A stretch of 64,000 bases of DNA from Limimaricola sp. G21655-S1. Its GTDB lineage: Bacteria; Pseudomonadota; Alphaproteobacteria; Rhodobacterales; Rhodobacteraceae. The position numbers were made by a program, and so were the translations under genes. A model generated the notes under the pieces. The model had not been told where the DNA came from and did not search any database. It saw only the letters and a list, made by a program, of their open reading frames with translations. This document shows, piece after piece, positions 15,143 to 26,105 of this stretch (its first letter is position 1; each line of letters starts with the position of its first letter). The stretch spans positions 62,001-126,000 of the forward strand of contig NZ_JAPWGO010000006.1 in assembly GCF_027213785.1 (NCBI RefSeq). The letters are read 5' to 3'.

Positions 15143-16189
15143 ATGCGCGCGGCGATAGGTCGGTACTTCGCTTGGTCGTTCGGTGTCACGATACTGGGTC
15201 TCGTGCTGGCGGTCTGGCTGGGCTGGCGACAGGGCGGCGCCGCCGGTGCGCTGTCCTTCGGGATCATCGCCACCGTGCTGGCGGTGCTGGAAATCTCGCT
15301 CTCCTTCGACAATGCCATCGTCAACGCCAACAAGCTCGACACCATGTCCGAGGTCTGGCGCCGGCGCTTTCTCACATGGGGCATCCTGATCGCGGTGTTC
15401 GGCATGCGCATCGTCTTTCCGCTCGCGGTGGTGGTGGTCGCCGCCGGGGTCGGTCCATGGGAAGCGGTGCGCCTCGCCGCCGCCGAGCCTGCCGAATACG
15501 CGCGGATCATGGAAGAGGCGCATCTGTCGATCACCGCCTTCGGCGGCACCTTCCTGATGATGGTCGCGCTCTCCTTCTTCATCGACGAAAGCAAGGAGGT
15601 CGACTGGTTCGGCGGTCTCGAACGGCGGTTGCGGCGCGCCGCCGGCGTGCAGGGGCTGCAGGTCGGGCTGGTGCTCGTGGTGCTGGTCAGCTTCGCGGCG
15701 GTGCTCGACCCGGTCGATACCGGCACCTTCCTGTTCTCGGCGCTTCTGGGGCTTCTGAGCTTTCTGGCGCTCGACATGCTGGGCAACTGGCTCGATGCCG
15801 AGGATGAGGTGGGGGCGGCGGCCCGCGCCGGGGGCCTGGGCGCATTCCTCTATCTCGAGGTGCTCGATGCGAGCTTTTCCTTCGACGGGGTGATCGGCGC
15901 CTTCGCGGTGACCAAGAACCTGTTCCTGATCGCCATCGGTCTCGGGATCGGCGCGATGTATGTGCGCTCCATGACGATCATGCTGGTCGAGAAGCGCACC
16001 CTGGCCGAGTTCCGCTACCTCGAACACGGGGCGTTCTACTCGATCCTCGTGCTGTCGGTGCTGATGTTCGCCCAGACGCTGGTGCATGTGCCCGAGGCGA
16101 TCACCGGCCTTCTGGGCGCGGCATTGATCGGGGTCGCCCTGTGGTCCTCGATCCGCCACAACCGCGCACAGGAGATCCGCGAGGCCTGA
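15143..16189 (+). CDS. DUF475 (TerC-like) integral membrane protein
   Basis: A 348-residue protein with eight or nine membrane segments. It carries the two acidic membrane motifs of the DUF475/TerC group, LEISLSFDNAIVNANKL near residue 50 and LEVLDASFSFDGVIGAFAVTKN near 240, whose Asp and Glu residues are thought to bind metal ions. Some relatives take part in metal efflux or tellurite resistance, but the role of DUF475 proteins is not firmly known. ATG 15143 has GGGAGG eight bases upstream; a TTG two codons earlier is less likely. It is divergent from manC across a 248-base spacer, and ends at a strong bidirectional terminator. Confidence 0.85.
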   Translation: MRAAIGRYFAWSFGVTILGLVLAVWLGWRQGGAAGALSFGIIATVLAVLEISLSFDNAIVNANKLDTMSEVWRRRFLTWGILIAVFGMRIVFPLAVVVVAAGVGPWEAVRLAAAEPAEYARIMEEAHLSITAFGGTFLMMVALSFFIDESKEVDWFGGLERRLRRAAGVQGLQVGLVLVVLVSFAAVLDPVDTGTFLFSALLGLLSFLALDMLGNWLDAEDEVGAAARAGGLGAFLYLEVLDASFSFDGVIGAFAVTKNLFLIAIGLGIGAMYVRSMTIMLVEKRTLAEFRYLEHGAFYSILVLSVLMFAQTLVHVPEAITGLLGAALIGVALWSSIRHNRAQEIREA

Positions 16190-16206
16190 CCGGTCCCCGA
16201 AAACGC

Positions 16207-16240
16207 GAAGGGGTTCCCGAGCGGGAACCCCTTCGTTCGT
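16207..16240. terminator. Bidirectional intrinsic terminator
   Basis: Perfect 14-base arms (16207-16220 and 16223-16236) between the convergent DUF475 and helicase genes. The + strand continues TTCGTCTT after the stem and the - strand continues CGTTTTC, so it can serve both genes. Its inner core resembles the parS-like palindrome but is not identical. Confidence 0.8.
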
Positions 16241-16253
16241 CTTAGACCCCGGT

Positions 16254-18401
16254 TCAGTCGCGGCGCTTGGGCGCGTCGAAGCCGCCCTTGCGGGCCGCGG
16301 GCTTGCCGGCCTTTGTCCCGTTCTTGGCGCCGGTGGGCGGGGTGAAGCGGCGCGAGGTGTCGGCGGCGCCGCGCGGCTTCGACGGGCCCTCGGGCTTGCC
16401 GGGACGGGGGCCGGGCTTGGCACCGGGTTTGAAGGGCTTGCCGCCGGGCTTGCCGCCGCGCTCGGAGACCGCGCCATCGCGGCTGCGGTCGAACGGCTTG
16501 GCGTCCTTCTTCTTCCACGGCTTGTCGCCGGTCTCACCGTCGCGCTTCTTCCACGGCTTGCCTTCGGGTTTGCCGCCACCGGCCTCGGGCTTCTTCCAGG
16601 ACTTGTCGCCACGCGGCTTGTCGCCCGCAGGCTTGTCCGCGCGCGGCTTGCGCGGCGGGCGGCTGTCCTCCGGCGCGGGGGCGGCCGGGGCTGCGGGGGC
16701 CGTGGCCTCGGGGGCGGGGCGCGGCGCATGCTCGGGACGGGGCCCGCGATCGGGCCGGTCACTACGCTCGGGGCGGGGGCCACGTTCGGGTCGCTGCCCG
16801 CGCTCGGGCCGGGGGCCGCGCGACAGGTCCGGCGCCGCGTCGAGCGCGGTCATCTTCAGGCCCTCTTCGGGCGACATGTCCGGGCCGATCGCCCGCAGGA
16901 AGCCGGGCACCGAGGCTTCGGCGATCTCCACGAAGGTCTCGGTCTCCTGGATCCGGATCGCGCCGATCGCGTCCTTGGAGATGTCGCCGGCGCGGCACAG
17001 CAGCGGCAGCAGCCAGCGCGCCTCGGCCCGCTCGTTGCGGCCGACGGAAAGCGAGAACCACTTGCCGGGGCCGAAGCTCTCGGCGGGGCGCTTCTGCGGC
17101 TTGGCATCGGGCGCCTGCAGCTCCTCGGGCGCCGAACGGCGGGCGCGGTAGAGCGCCAGATAGGCCGCCGCGATGGTCTCGGGCGCGTGCCGGTCGAGCA
17201 GCTTGGCGGCGAAGACCTTGGCATCCTCGGTCACTTCGGCGTTCCAGACCGGATCGTCGAGCAGCCGCGCCTCGTCGGCGGCAAGGATGTCCTCGGCCGA
17301 GGGCGGCACGGTCCAGTCGGCGGAGAGCTTGGCGGTGCCGAGCAGGCGCTCGGCCTTCTTGCGCAGCTTCATCGGCACGATCAGCGCGCTGACGCCCTTG
17401 CGCCCGGCGCGGCCGGTGCGGCCCGAACGGTGCAGCAGCGTCTCGGCGTTCGAGGGCAGCTCGGCATGGATGACCAGTTCGAGATCGGGCAGGTCGATGC
17501 CGCGCGCCGCCACGTCGGTCGCCACGCAGATCCGGGCCCGGCCGTCGCGCATCGCCTGGAGCGCATGGGTGCGCTCGTTCTGGGTCAGCTCGCCCGAGAG
17601 CGAAACCACCGAGAAGCCACGGTTCGACAGCCGCGCGGTGAGGCGGGCCACGGTGGCGCGGGTATTGGCGAAGACGATCGCGTTGGTGGCGTCCTGATGG
17701 CGCAGCGTGTTGATGATCGCCGCCTCCTCGTCGCCCTGCGCCACCTGCAGCGCCCTGTAGGAGATGTCGGCGTGCTGGCCGCCCTTGGTGGCGACGACGA
17801 CGCGCTCGGCGTCGTTCTGGAAATCCTGCGCCAGCTTGGCGATGGCCGGCGGCACCGTGGCCGAGAAGAGCAGCGTCCGGCGCGCCTCGGGGCAGGCCGA
17901 GAGAATGAATTCGAGATCCTCGCGGAAGCCGAGATCGAGCATCTCGTCGGCCTCGTCGAGAACCACGGCGCGGATGTCCGACAGGTCGATCGCGCCGCGG
18001 CGCACGTAGTCGGCAAGACGGCCCGGCGTGGCGACGACGATATGCGCGCCCCGGTCGAGCGCGCGGCGCTCGTCGCGGATTTCCATGCCGCCGATCGCCG
18101 TGGCGAGGCGGGCGCCGGCGCCGCGATAGAGCCAGTCCAGCTCGCGCATCACCTGGCTCGCCAGTTCGCGGGTCGGCGCGATGGCCAGCGCCACGGGGGC
18201 GGCGGCGCGGCCGAGCTGGCCGTTCTCGTCGAGGATGGTCGGGCCGATGGCGAGGCCGAAGCCCACGGTCTTGCCGGAGCCGGTCTGCGCCGAGACCAGC
18301 AGGTCGCGCTCGGCAAGCTCCGCTGCGGTCACGGCCTCCTGCACAGGAGTGAGCGTGTCGTAGCCGCGCGCATCGAGCGCGTCCCTGAGGGTCTGCATCA
18401 T
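16254..18401 (-). CDS. DEAD-box ATP-dependent RNA helicase (DeaD/CsdA type)
   Basis: A 715-residue helicase. Motif I AQTGSGKT is at 38-45, PTRELAS near 77, TPGRLADYVRRG near 125, DEAD at 149-152, SAT in the next segment, ATDVAARGIDLP and HRSGRTGRAG in the second RecA domain. A DbpA/CsdA-type RNA-binding domain follows around residues 445-520. The last 180 residues are a basic, low-complexity tail with RPERG-type repeats and many Lys-Pro-Gly stretches, suited to binding RNA. Such enzymes act in ribosome assembly and RNA decay, especially in the cold. The start at 18401 (MMQTLRDAL) has no clear ribosome site; the second Met is equally possible. Confidence 0.92.
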   Translation of the reverse strand: MMQTLRDALDARGYDTLTPVQEAVTAAELAERDLLVSAQTGSGKTVGFGLAIGPTILDENGQLGRAAAPVALAIAPTRELASQVMRELDWLYRGAGARLATAIGGMEIRDERRALDRGAHIVVATPGRLADYVRRGAIDLSDIRAVVLDEADEMLDLGFREDLEFILSACPEARRTLLFSATVPPAIAKLAQDFQNDAERVVVATKGGQHADISYRALQVAQGDEEAAIINTLRHQDATNAIVFANTRATVARLTARLSNRGFSVVSLSGELTQNERTHALQAMRDGRARICVATDVAARGIDLPDLELVIHAELPSNAETLLHRSGRTGRAGRKGVSALIVPMKLRKKAERLLGTAKLSADWTVPPSAEDILAADEARLLDDPVWNAEVTEDAKVFAAKLLDRHAPETIAAAYLALYRARRSAPEELQAPDAKPQKRPAESFGPGKWFSLSVGRNERAEARWLLPLLCRAGDISKDAIGAIRIQETETFVEIAEASVPGFLRAIGPDMSPEEGLKMTALDAAPDLSRGPRPERGQRPERGPRPERSDRPDRGPRPEHAPRPAPEATAPAAPAAPAPEDSRPPRKPRADKPAGDKPRGDKSWKKPEAGGGKPEGKPWKKRDGETGDKPWKKKDAKPFDRSRDGAVSERGGKPGGKPFKPGAKPGPRPGKPEGPSKPRGAADTSRRFTPPTGAKNGTKAGKPAARKGGFDAPKRRD

Positions 18402-18523
18402 AGGTAAGAAATGTCCGTTGGTCCAAGATCGGCAATAGCCGGGAGCCGCGCCGGATCGCGCGGTGTCAGACCAAGCCTCATAGACGGATCATACGGCGCT
18501 GTATAGCGCCAATAGCGCCCGGC

Positions 18524-18814
18524 CTAGCGGAACAGGAAGCAATCCACCGGTGCCGCCGGTTCCTCGGGGCGGTTGGCAACCTCGACGGGGGCTGCCTGGG
18601 GGAGCGGCACGGGTTTCGCCAGCCGGGCCCGCGCGACGGACAGGCTCTTCCTGCGGCCGGGCTTCGGGGTCACCAGCGCCACCTTCGGCATGGCGGGGAG
18701 GGGCGTGGGGCGGGGCTTTGAGCGGCGCGCGCAAAGCAGATCGGCGGCAACGGCCTCGATATGGACGCTCTCCGAGTCCTTCGCCGAATAGCAGATCGCC
18801 GATTGAGCTGACAT
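18524..18814 (-). CDS. Small hypothetical protein
   Basis: A 96-residue protein with a strong ribosome site (GGGAGAAGG immediately before ATG 18814), which is the best evidence that it is real. The N-terminal 35 residues (SAQSAICYSAKDSESVHIEAVAADL) look folded; the rest is basic and Pro/Ala-rich, ending in the hydrophobic DCFLFR. No family is recognised. It lies upstream of the helicase on the same strand, separated by about 120 bases with a small GGCGC-type hairpin near 18494. Confidence 0.55.
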   Translation of the reverse strand: MSAQSAICYSAKDSESVHIEAVAADLLCARRSKPRPTPLPAMPKVALVTPKPGRRKSLSVARARLAKPVPLPQAAPVEVANRPEEPAAPVDCFLFR

Positions 18815-19004
18815 GTCCTTCTCCCTGCCCTCTGCCGCGACATCATCTTTTTAGGCTCGAAGCCGGTGATGTTTGGCCGCCGGCATGTCGGGCCGGCTGG
18901 AGTTCTGGATCGGGTTTTCGCCATTTCGTTGCAAGCGCGGGGCTTGGAGACCGGCGGAAACATGCCCGACGCATCCCGGAACGCAACAACCCTAGGGAGA
19001 TCTT

Positions 19005-19033
19005 AAAACAAAGAGCCGCGCCAGTGGCGCGGC
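19005..19033 (-). terminator. Intrinsic terminator after the MFS carrier gene
   Basis: GCCGCGCC, AGT, GGCGCGGC (19015-19033) forms an 8-base stem. Read on the - strand it is followed by TCTTTGTTTT. It lies 38 bases after the carrier stop codon at 19071. Confidence 0.75.
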
Positions 19034-19070
19034 CCCGAAACTTTTCGCCGGAATAATGGCTTACCTAGGG

Positions 19071-20813
19071 TCACTCACCCGGCACGGCGCTCATGCCCGC
19101 ATCCGACTCACGGTAGTGATGCTTCTCGCGTACCGGGCGCATCATCAGGTTGGCGAAGAAGGCCACGACCAGCAGCGCCGCCATCACGTACATCGTGGTG
19201 TTGTAAAGGCTCGAGGTCGGATCGACCGTGCCCGCGGGCGCGATCTCCATCAGCCGCGCGATGGTGACGGTCTTGGCCGCGACCAGCTGGTCGAGCTGGT
19301 CGAGACCAGCGCCGAACTTCTCGGCGAAGGTGGCCGGATCGACCTTGGCGGCAAGATCGGTGATCGCCGAGTTCACCGACATGTCGCGCAGGCTGGTGAT
19401 CAGCAGCGGTCCGAGCACGCCCGCCGTCGACCATGCCGTCAGCAGACGCCCATGGATGCCGCCCACATGCATGGTGCCGAACATGTCCGCCAGATAGGCC
19501 GGGATCGTCGCGAAGCCGCCGCCATACATGGTGAAGATGATCATGGTCGCGACGTAGAAGCCGATCAGCCAGATGATCGAGGGATCGGACGCCGTGGCCG
19601 AGGCGAAGAACGGGATCGACATGTAGAGCGCCGCGCCCAGCACGAAGAAGATCGTGTAGGTGGTCTTGCGGCCGATATAGTCCGAGGTCGAGGCCCAGAA
19701 GAAGCGGCCCACCATGTTGAAGACCGAGATCATCAGCACGTAGGTCGAGGCGAAGGCCGCCGTGACGATCAGCGGCATCGAGGTGCCGTAGATCTCGCTC
19801 ATCATCGTCTTGGCCACGCCGATCACGCCGATGCCGGCGGTGACGTTGAAGCACAGCATCAGCCAGAGCTGCCAGAACTGCGGCGTTTTCATCGCCTGAT
19901 CGATATGCACGTTCGAGCGGGTGATCATCCCGGCCGAGGCCGATTCCGGCTTCGGCTGCCAGCCCTCGGGCTTCCAGTCCTTGGCCGGCACGCGGAAGCC
20001 GAAGGCGGCGATGATCATCACCACGAAATAGCCGATCCCGAGCGTCAGGAATGTCGCGGCGGCGCCGGTATCGCCGGTGCCCACCGCGTAGAGACCGTTG
20101 GCGACGACGCCGTCGATCTGGCCGGCCTGCGCGGCGGTGGCGCTGACCGCCTCGATCAGCTGGCCGTTCTGCTCGACGAAGAGCCGGCCATTCTCGGTGC
20201 TGGTGGCGACCTCTCCGGTCATGCCGAGGAAGGTCGGCGCCTCGGAATAGAGGCCCAGCAGCCAGGATTTGAGCGGGGTGGCGATGATCGCGCCGCCGCC
20301 GAAGCCCATGATCGCCATGCCGGTGGCCATGCCGCGCCGGTCCGGGAACCAGCGGATCAGGGTCGAGACCGGCGAGACGTAACCCAGGCCCAGGCCGCAG
20401 CCGCCGAGCACGCCATAGCCGAGATAGACCAGCCAGAGCTGGTGCGCGGCGATGCCGAGCGAGCCGATCACGAAGCCGCCGCCCCAGAGGCAGGCGGAGA
20501 GCACGCCGACCATGCGCGGCCCGACCTTCTCGAGCCACTTGCCGCCGAAGGCGGCGGCGAGGCCGAGGAACACGATCGCGACCGAGAAGATCCAGACCAC
20601 CGAGGAGAGCGACCAGTCATCGCCCGCCGGCGCCACGACGCCCAGCTCGCGGGTCAGCGGCGGGTTGAAGACCGACCAGGCATAGACCGAACCGATGCAC
20701 AGGTGGATCGCGATCGAGGCGGGGGGGACCAGCCAGCGGTTGAAACCGGGCTTGGCCACGATGTTGTCCTTGTGAAGGAAGCCGAACGGCCCCTTCGCGT
20801 CACTCAAGCTCAT
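19071..20813 (-). CDS. OFA-family (OxlT-like) MFS carboxylate transporter
   Basis: A 580-residue major facilitator with 12 or more membrane segments. The family signature is in the N-terminal half: SVYAWSVFNPPLTRELG, GGCGLGLGYVSPVSTLIRWFPDRRGMATG and MGFGGGAI. The OFA family exchanges small carboxylates such as oxalate/formate. Compared with OxlT (about 420 residues) this protein has a long insert around residues 205-270 and another near the C-terminus. The start at 20813 (MSLSDAKGPF) has a perfect GGGAGGAG site. The adjacent two-component genes on the same strand and the paired palindromes in the 205-base spacer suggest that the carrier is their target. The substrate is unknown. Confidence 0.85.
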   Translation of the reverse strand: MSLSDAKGPFGFLHKDNIVAKPGFNRWLVPPASIAIHLCIGSVYAWSVFNPPLTRELGVVAPAGDDWSLSSVVWIFSVAIVFLGLAAAFGGKWLEKVGPRMVGVLSACLWGGGFVIGSLGIAAHQLWLVYLGYGVLGGCGLGLGYVSPVSTLIRWFPDRRGMATGMAIMGFGGGAIIATPLKSWLLGLYSEAPTFLGMTGEVATSTENGRLFVEQNGQLIEAVSATAAQAGQIDGVVANGLYAVGTGDTGAAATFLTLGIGYFVVMIIAAFGFRVPAKDWKPEGWQPKPESASAGMITRSNVHIDQAMKTPQFWQLWLMLCFNVTAGIGVIGVAKTMMSEIYGTSMPLIVTAAFASTYVLMISVFNMVGRFFWASTSDYIGRKTTYTIFFVLGAALYMSIPFFASATASDPSIIWLIGFYVATMIIFTMYGGGFATIPAYLADMFGTMHVGGIHGRLLTAWSTAGVLGPLLITSLRDMSVNSAITDLAAKVDPATFAEKFGAGLDQLDQLVAAKTVTIARLMEIAPAGTVDPTSSLYNTTMYVMAALLVVAFFANLMMRPVREKHHYRESDAGMSAVPGE

Positions 20814-20871
20814 GATGTCTCCTCCCAGAGTCGCGGCGCCTGCCCGCCGGGCGGAGCCGTCATGGCGGCGA

Positions 20872-20900
20872 TGCTTGCGGCGCACATCTTGAGCTGTCAA
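20872..20900 (-). promoter_or_regulatory. Putative promoter of the carrier gene with overlapping inverted repeat
   Basis: On the - strand TTGACA (20900-20895) is followed after 17 bases by CAAGCA, a poor -10, consistent with a promoter needing an activator. The -35 overlaps the inverted repeat CTTGA-GCTG-TCAAG (20888-20901). I looked for a GG-N10-GC sigma-54 promoter in this spacer and did not see a good one. Confidence 0.35.
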
Positions 20901-20931
20901 GAAAAATACATATTTGAAACAATGACTTAGA

Positions 20932-20987
20932 TGGACATTCTGTCGGTATCTGGCGCCTGTGGGGGTCAGGAAGTGGACATTTTGTCC
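20932..20987. promoter_or_regulatory. Paired palindromic sites, probable response-regulator binding sites
   Basis: GGACATTCTGTCG (20933-20945) and GGACATTTTGTCC (20975-20987) are near-identical palindromes of the form GGACA-N3-TGTCC, 42 bases (four helical turns) apart. They lie 120-175 bases upstream of the carrier start, where enhancer-binding regulators usually bind. The partner is probably the DctD-like regulator encoded next door (inference). Confidence 0.55.
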
Positions 20988-21018
20988 TCCGTCCCCGTGC
21001 CCCGTGACCGCGGCGCGG

Positions 21019-23024
21019 TCAGCCGGTCCCGATGGCGGGGCAGACCGCCGGCAGGCGGATCGTGAAGCGGCTGCCCCGGCCGGGTTCGCTCTCGGCGAGG
21101 ATGGTGCCGCCGGCCTGGGTCACGAGGGTCTGGCTGATCGACAGGCCAAGCCCGGTGCCGCGGCTGCGCTTGGTGGTGAAGAACGGATCGAAGATGCGCG
21201 CCAGCACCTCCGGCGCGATGCCGGGGCCGGTATCGGCGACCTCGATCTCGACCCAGTCGCGCCCCTCGCGCCGCGCCTCGCGGCTAGCAATCCGCAACAT
21301 CCCGCCTTCCGGCATGGCATGCGCGGCATTGACCACGAGGTTGATCAGCACCTGGGTCAGCTCGCCGCGATCCACGGCGACGCGGGCCTCCGGCGACAGG
21401 TCGGTCTCGATTTCGAGATGGCCCGCGCCCGGCTGGTGCCGCGCGAGGGCCAGCGCGTCGCGCACCGCCTCGCCCGCCTCCAGCGTCTCGCCTGAGGGCG
21501 CGTAATCGCCGGGGCGCGCGAATTGCAGAAGCTTCGACACCATGGCCGAGATCCGGTGCACCTGCGCGTCGATCAGGTCGAACTCGGTCTTCACCTCGCG
21601 CGCCGCCTCCGGCGGCAGCGTCTCGCGCGCGACGTCGAGATTGCCCTGGATCACCGCCACGGGGTTGTTGATCTCATGCGCGACGCTGGCGGTGATCTCG
21701 CCCACGGCGGCGAGCTTTTCCGACAGCACCAGCTGCCGCGTCGCCTGTTCGAGCCGGTCCTTGGCCTCGCGCAGGTCGCGGGTGCGCGCCTCGACCTCGC
21801 GCTCCAGTTCGGCGGCCCAGTCGCGCAGCCGCGCGTCGCGCTCCTGCACCTGGTCGAGCAGCGTGTCGAGATGGCCCGCGACCTGGCCGATCTCGTCCGG
21901 CCCCTGCAGGTGGATGCGCGCGCGCAGATCCCCCGCCTCGACCCGGGCCATGGTCTGGGTCATCCGCTCCAGCGGCAGGAAGATCCGCCCCGCCCATCGC
22001 AGGAACAGCGGCACGGTGATCGCCAGCACCGCCAGCAGCGACAGCGCCACCCATAACAGCGAGTTGGCCCGCGCCGCCGAGAAGGGCGCTTCGAGAAAGC
22101 CGACATAGAGCATGCCCACCGCGTCGCCGTGGCTGTCGCGGATCGGCTCATAGGCCGAAACGTACCAGTCATTGACCACGAAGGCGCGGTCGAGCCATGT
22201 CTCGCCGCGCTCCAGTACACGCTCGGAGACCGCCTCCGAGACCCTCGTGCCGAGCGCCCGGACATTCTCGAACAATCGCACGTTCGTGGAGACCCGCACA
22301 TCGCCCAGAAACAGCGTCGCGGTGCCGCGGCTGCCCTCGGGCAGGGAGCGGTCGCGGTAGACGAGGTCGTTGATCGTGTCGATGAAGCCGAGATTGCGGT
22401 TGAGCAGCACGCCCCCCACCAGCGCCGCGCGGCCACCCCCCGCCAGCGTCACCGGCGCCGCCGCGTGGATCATCATGCCGCGATCCTCGCGGTCGCGCTC
22501 GGTCGGGCGCGCAGCGGCGGTGGGCACCAGCGGGATCGCCGCGCGCGCGGCCAGATCCGGCGACAACGCGGCGAGCGTGGCCGGGGCGAACAGGTCGACC
22601 GCGCTCATCGCCCGTCCCTCCAGCGCCGACGCGATCACCGGCCAGTCCTCGGCCGGCAGGATCGCGTCGAAACGCGAGATGCCGCCGGGCCGGGCGAGGA
22701 ACAGGAAATCGAAGCCGAGTGCGTCGCGGCGCTCGGCGAGGAAGCCCTGCGCCGAGGGGTCGCGCGCGATCGCCGCCGCGAACTCGGTCGAGGCGCCGAG
22801 CGCGTCGAGCCGCTCGGCCGCGTTCTCAAGAAGCCGTCCGAGATACTGGTCGGCGATGGTCAGGTCGGAGTTCACCTTGACGATCAGAAGCTCGTCGAGC
22901 CGGTCCGACCAGCGCAGCACGATCACTCCTATGAAGAGTGGCAGCAGCACCAGCACCGGAAGAAGCGCGATCGCCAGCAGCCGCGCCCGCACCGACCGGG
23001 CGAAGAGTGCGAAGGGGCGCAGCG

Positions 23025-23046
<22 letters not shown>
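21019..23046 (-). CDS. DctB-like sensor histidine kinase
   Basis: A 675-residue membrane kinase. A membrane segment at about 20-45 is followed by a periplasmic Cache-type sensing domain (about 50-325), a second membrane segment (328-350), a HAMP region (about 352-405), a coiled coil, then the HisKA domain with phospho-acceptor His457 in SVAHEINNP. The ATPase domain carries NLVVNAAHAMPEGG (N box), DTGPGIAPE, FFTTKRSRGTGLGLS. The architecture fits C4-dicarboxylate or related organic-acid sensors. The start overlaps the end of the response-regulator gene by 22 bases, so the two are co-translated from one mRNA. It probably controls the carrier downstream. Confidence 0.9.
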
Positions 23047-24395
<1,349 letters not shown>

Positions 24396-24904
24396 CTGCC
24401 GATCCTCCCCGGGGGGCGATCATCGGGCCTCCGCCCCCGGAGATCAATCCGGCACGCGGGGGGCGAAAGGCCGCCTGCGCGCCCTTGCCGCGAGGTCCCG
24501 GTAGGTCGGATCGTGCTCCCGCGATGCGCGTGCTCGAATTCCCTGCGAAGGTGCGGCCGATTCGTGCCGTGGCGGCATGCATTGCCAAGCATGGACCGGG
24601 AGCGGACATCCCGAGAAAGAAGGGGGGCGGTCGTCGCTTCTGGCCCGGTATCGGCCAGCTGGGGGCGTTATTCTCTGAGTTGTCTTGAAAATCATGAAAT
24701 CCCCATTTAGTTGCGCACCCCAATGGCGGTTGCCGCTGCAACGGGCAGGTGAAAAAGCCCGGCGACAAACCGGCCTTGCCGCGGTGCGGCGGGGTTGCGG
24801 GGCGCGGTCGGGCCGGGCAAGTCTGCCGGTGGTTTTCGAGTGATGACGGTTTGAAGGGTGACGATGATGAGCATGATCCACAGGCGACCGACGGGCCGGA
24901 CGGC
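24396..24904. other. Gene-free spacer before the polysaccharide locus
   Basis: A 509-base divergent spacer between the response-regulator gene and the first glycosyltransferase. It contains an AT-richer patch (about 24668-24712) with TTGAAA at 24685-24690 as a possible -35, and the 16-base element TTTTCGAGTGATGACG (24833-24848) that recurs before the priming transferase gene. No gene is supported in it. Confidence 0.5.
24833..24848 (+). repeat. Shared upstream element, copy 1
   Basis: TTTTCGAGTGATGACG, identical to 32654-32669, in the same orientation, 56 bases before the first glycosyltransferase start. The flanks also agree in part (GTTTGAAGG here, TTTTAAACGGTTTCAAGG there). A shared operator or RNA element for the locus is possible. 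Confidence 0.5.
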
Positions 24905-26014
24905 ATGAGCGAGACGCGCCGGGTCGCGATCATTCATTACTGGCTCGTGGGAATGCGCGGCGGCGAGAGGGTGATCGAATCCCTGTGCCGGATGTTCCCC
25001 GGGGCCGACATCTTCACCCATGTCGCCGACCCCTCGAAGCTCAGCGCCACGCTGACGCGGCACCGCATCACCGAAAGCCGCATCGCCCGGCTGCCGATGG
25101 CGCGTCGACACTACCAGAAATACCTGCCGCTGATGCCGCGCGCGCTCGAGGAGATCGACCTGTCGGGCTACGATCTGGTGATCTCCTCCGAGGCCGGTCC
25201 GGCCAAGGGCGTGATCGCGCCGCCCGACGCGCCGCATCTGTGCTACTGCCATTCGCCGATGCGCTACTTGTGGGACCAGTACCACGTCTATCGCGACGGG
25301 GCCGGGCGGGTGACGCGGGCGATGATGCCGCTGCTGGCGCCGTCGCTGCGGCAATGGGACGTCACCAGCGCCGCGCGCGTCGATGGCTTCGCGGCCAATT
25401 CGAACCACGTGGCGGACCGGATCCGCAAGTATTGGCGGCGCGAGGCCGAGGTGGTGGCGCCGCCGGTCGCGGTGCAGGATTTCGCGCCCGCACGGCCCGG
25501 CGAACTGGGCGATTTCTACCTCTGGGCGGGTGAGCTGGCCCCCTACAAGCGGCCCGATCTGGCGATCGAGGCGTTCCGACGGCTCGACAAGCCCTTGGTG
25601 GTGATCGGCGGGCCCGACGGCACGGTGGCGCGGCTCAGATCCATGGCCGGACCGCGCACGCATTTTCTGGGCAAGGCGCCGTTCGAGGTGCTGAAGGATC
25701 ACCTCGCGCGCTGCCGGGCGCTGATCTTTCCGGGCGAGGAGGATTTCGGCATCGTGCCGATCGAGGCCATGGCCTCGGGCCGGCCGGTGATCGCCTATGG
25801 CCGCGGCGGCATCCTCGACTCGGTGGTCGAGGGCGAAACCGGGCTGTTCTTTCGCGAGCAGAGCGTCGAGGCGCTGGTCGAGGCGGTCGAGCGGTTCGAG
25901 GCCTCCGGGCTGGCCGATGCCGGGCCCGAGGCCTGCGTCGCGCGCGCCGGGCATTTCACCGAAGAGGCCTTCCAGCAGGGAATCCGGCGCAGCCTCGCGG
26001 CCATCGGCGCCTGA
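24905..26014 (+). CDS. GT4-family glycosyltransferase
   Basis: A 369-residue GT-B fold glycosyltransferase, probably adding a sugar to the lipid-linked repeat unit at the cytoplasmic face. It begins RRVAIIHYWLVGMRGGERV, the usual N-terminal loop of the group, and carries the C-terminal donor-site stretch IFPGEEDFGIVPIEAMASGRPVIAYGRGG with the EX7E-like pair. ATG 24905 fits the conserved start, though the ribosome site is weak. First gene of a + strand run with an acyltransferase and a second glycosyltransferase. Donor and acceptor sugars cannot be told. Confidence 0.88.
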   Translation: MSETRRVAIIHYWLVGMRGGERVIESLCRMFPGADIFTHVADPSKLSATLTRHRITESRIARLPMARRHYQKYLPLMPRALEEIDLSGYDLVISSEAGPAKGVIAPPDAPHLCYCHSPMRYLWDQYHVYRDGAGRVTRAMMPLLAPSLRQWDVTSAARVDGFAANSNHVADRIRKYWRREAEVVAPPVAVQDFAPARPGELGDFYLWAGELAPYKRPDLAIEAFRRLDKPLVVIGGPDGTVARLRSMAGPRTHFLGKAPFEVLKDHLARCRALIFPGEEDFGIVPIEAMASGRPVIAYGRGGILDSVVEGETGLFFREQSVEALVEAVERFEASGLADAGPEACVARAGHFTEEAFQQGIRRSLAAIGA

Positions 26015-26046
26015 GCGGGCCCCGGCCGGGGACCATGCCGTGCTCC

Positions 26047-26082
26047 CTTGCGTCGAGCCCGCGGGCCGCAAGCAGTCTTTTT
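26047..26082 (+). terminator. Possible weak terminator or attenuator
   Basis: CTTGCG (26047-26052) pairs with CGCAAG (26067-26072) around a loop that itself holds the palindrome GCCCGCGGGC; five T follow at 26078-26082. It lies 33 bases after the glycosyltransferase stop, before the small reading frame and the acyltransferase, so it could lower expression of the downstream genes. Confidence 0.35.
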
Positions 26083-26105
26083 CACGAGTGTTCGAGGGTA
26101 GAGAA

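Noticed and set aside
16211-16230. Possible fifth parS-like site, GGTTCCCGAGCGGGAACC
   Set aside because: It differs from the 18-base palindrome in the centre and is the core of a strong bidirectional terminator between convergent genes, which explains it fully.
20888-20901. FNR-type box before the MFS carrier
   Set aside because: CTTGA-N4-TCAAG has the wrong spacing for TTGAT-N4-ATCAA; I kept it only as an inverted repeat over the -35.
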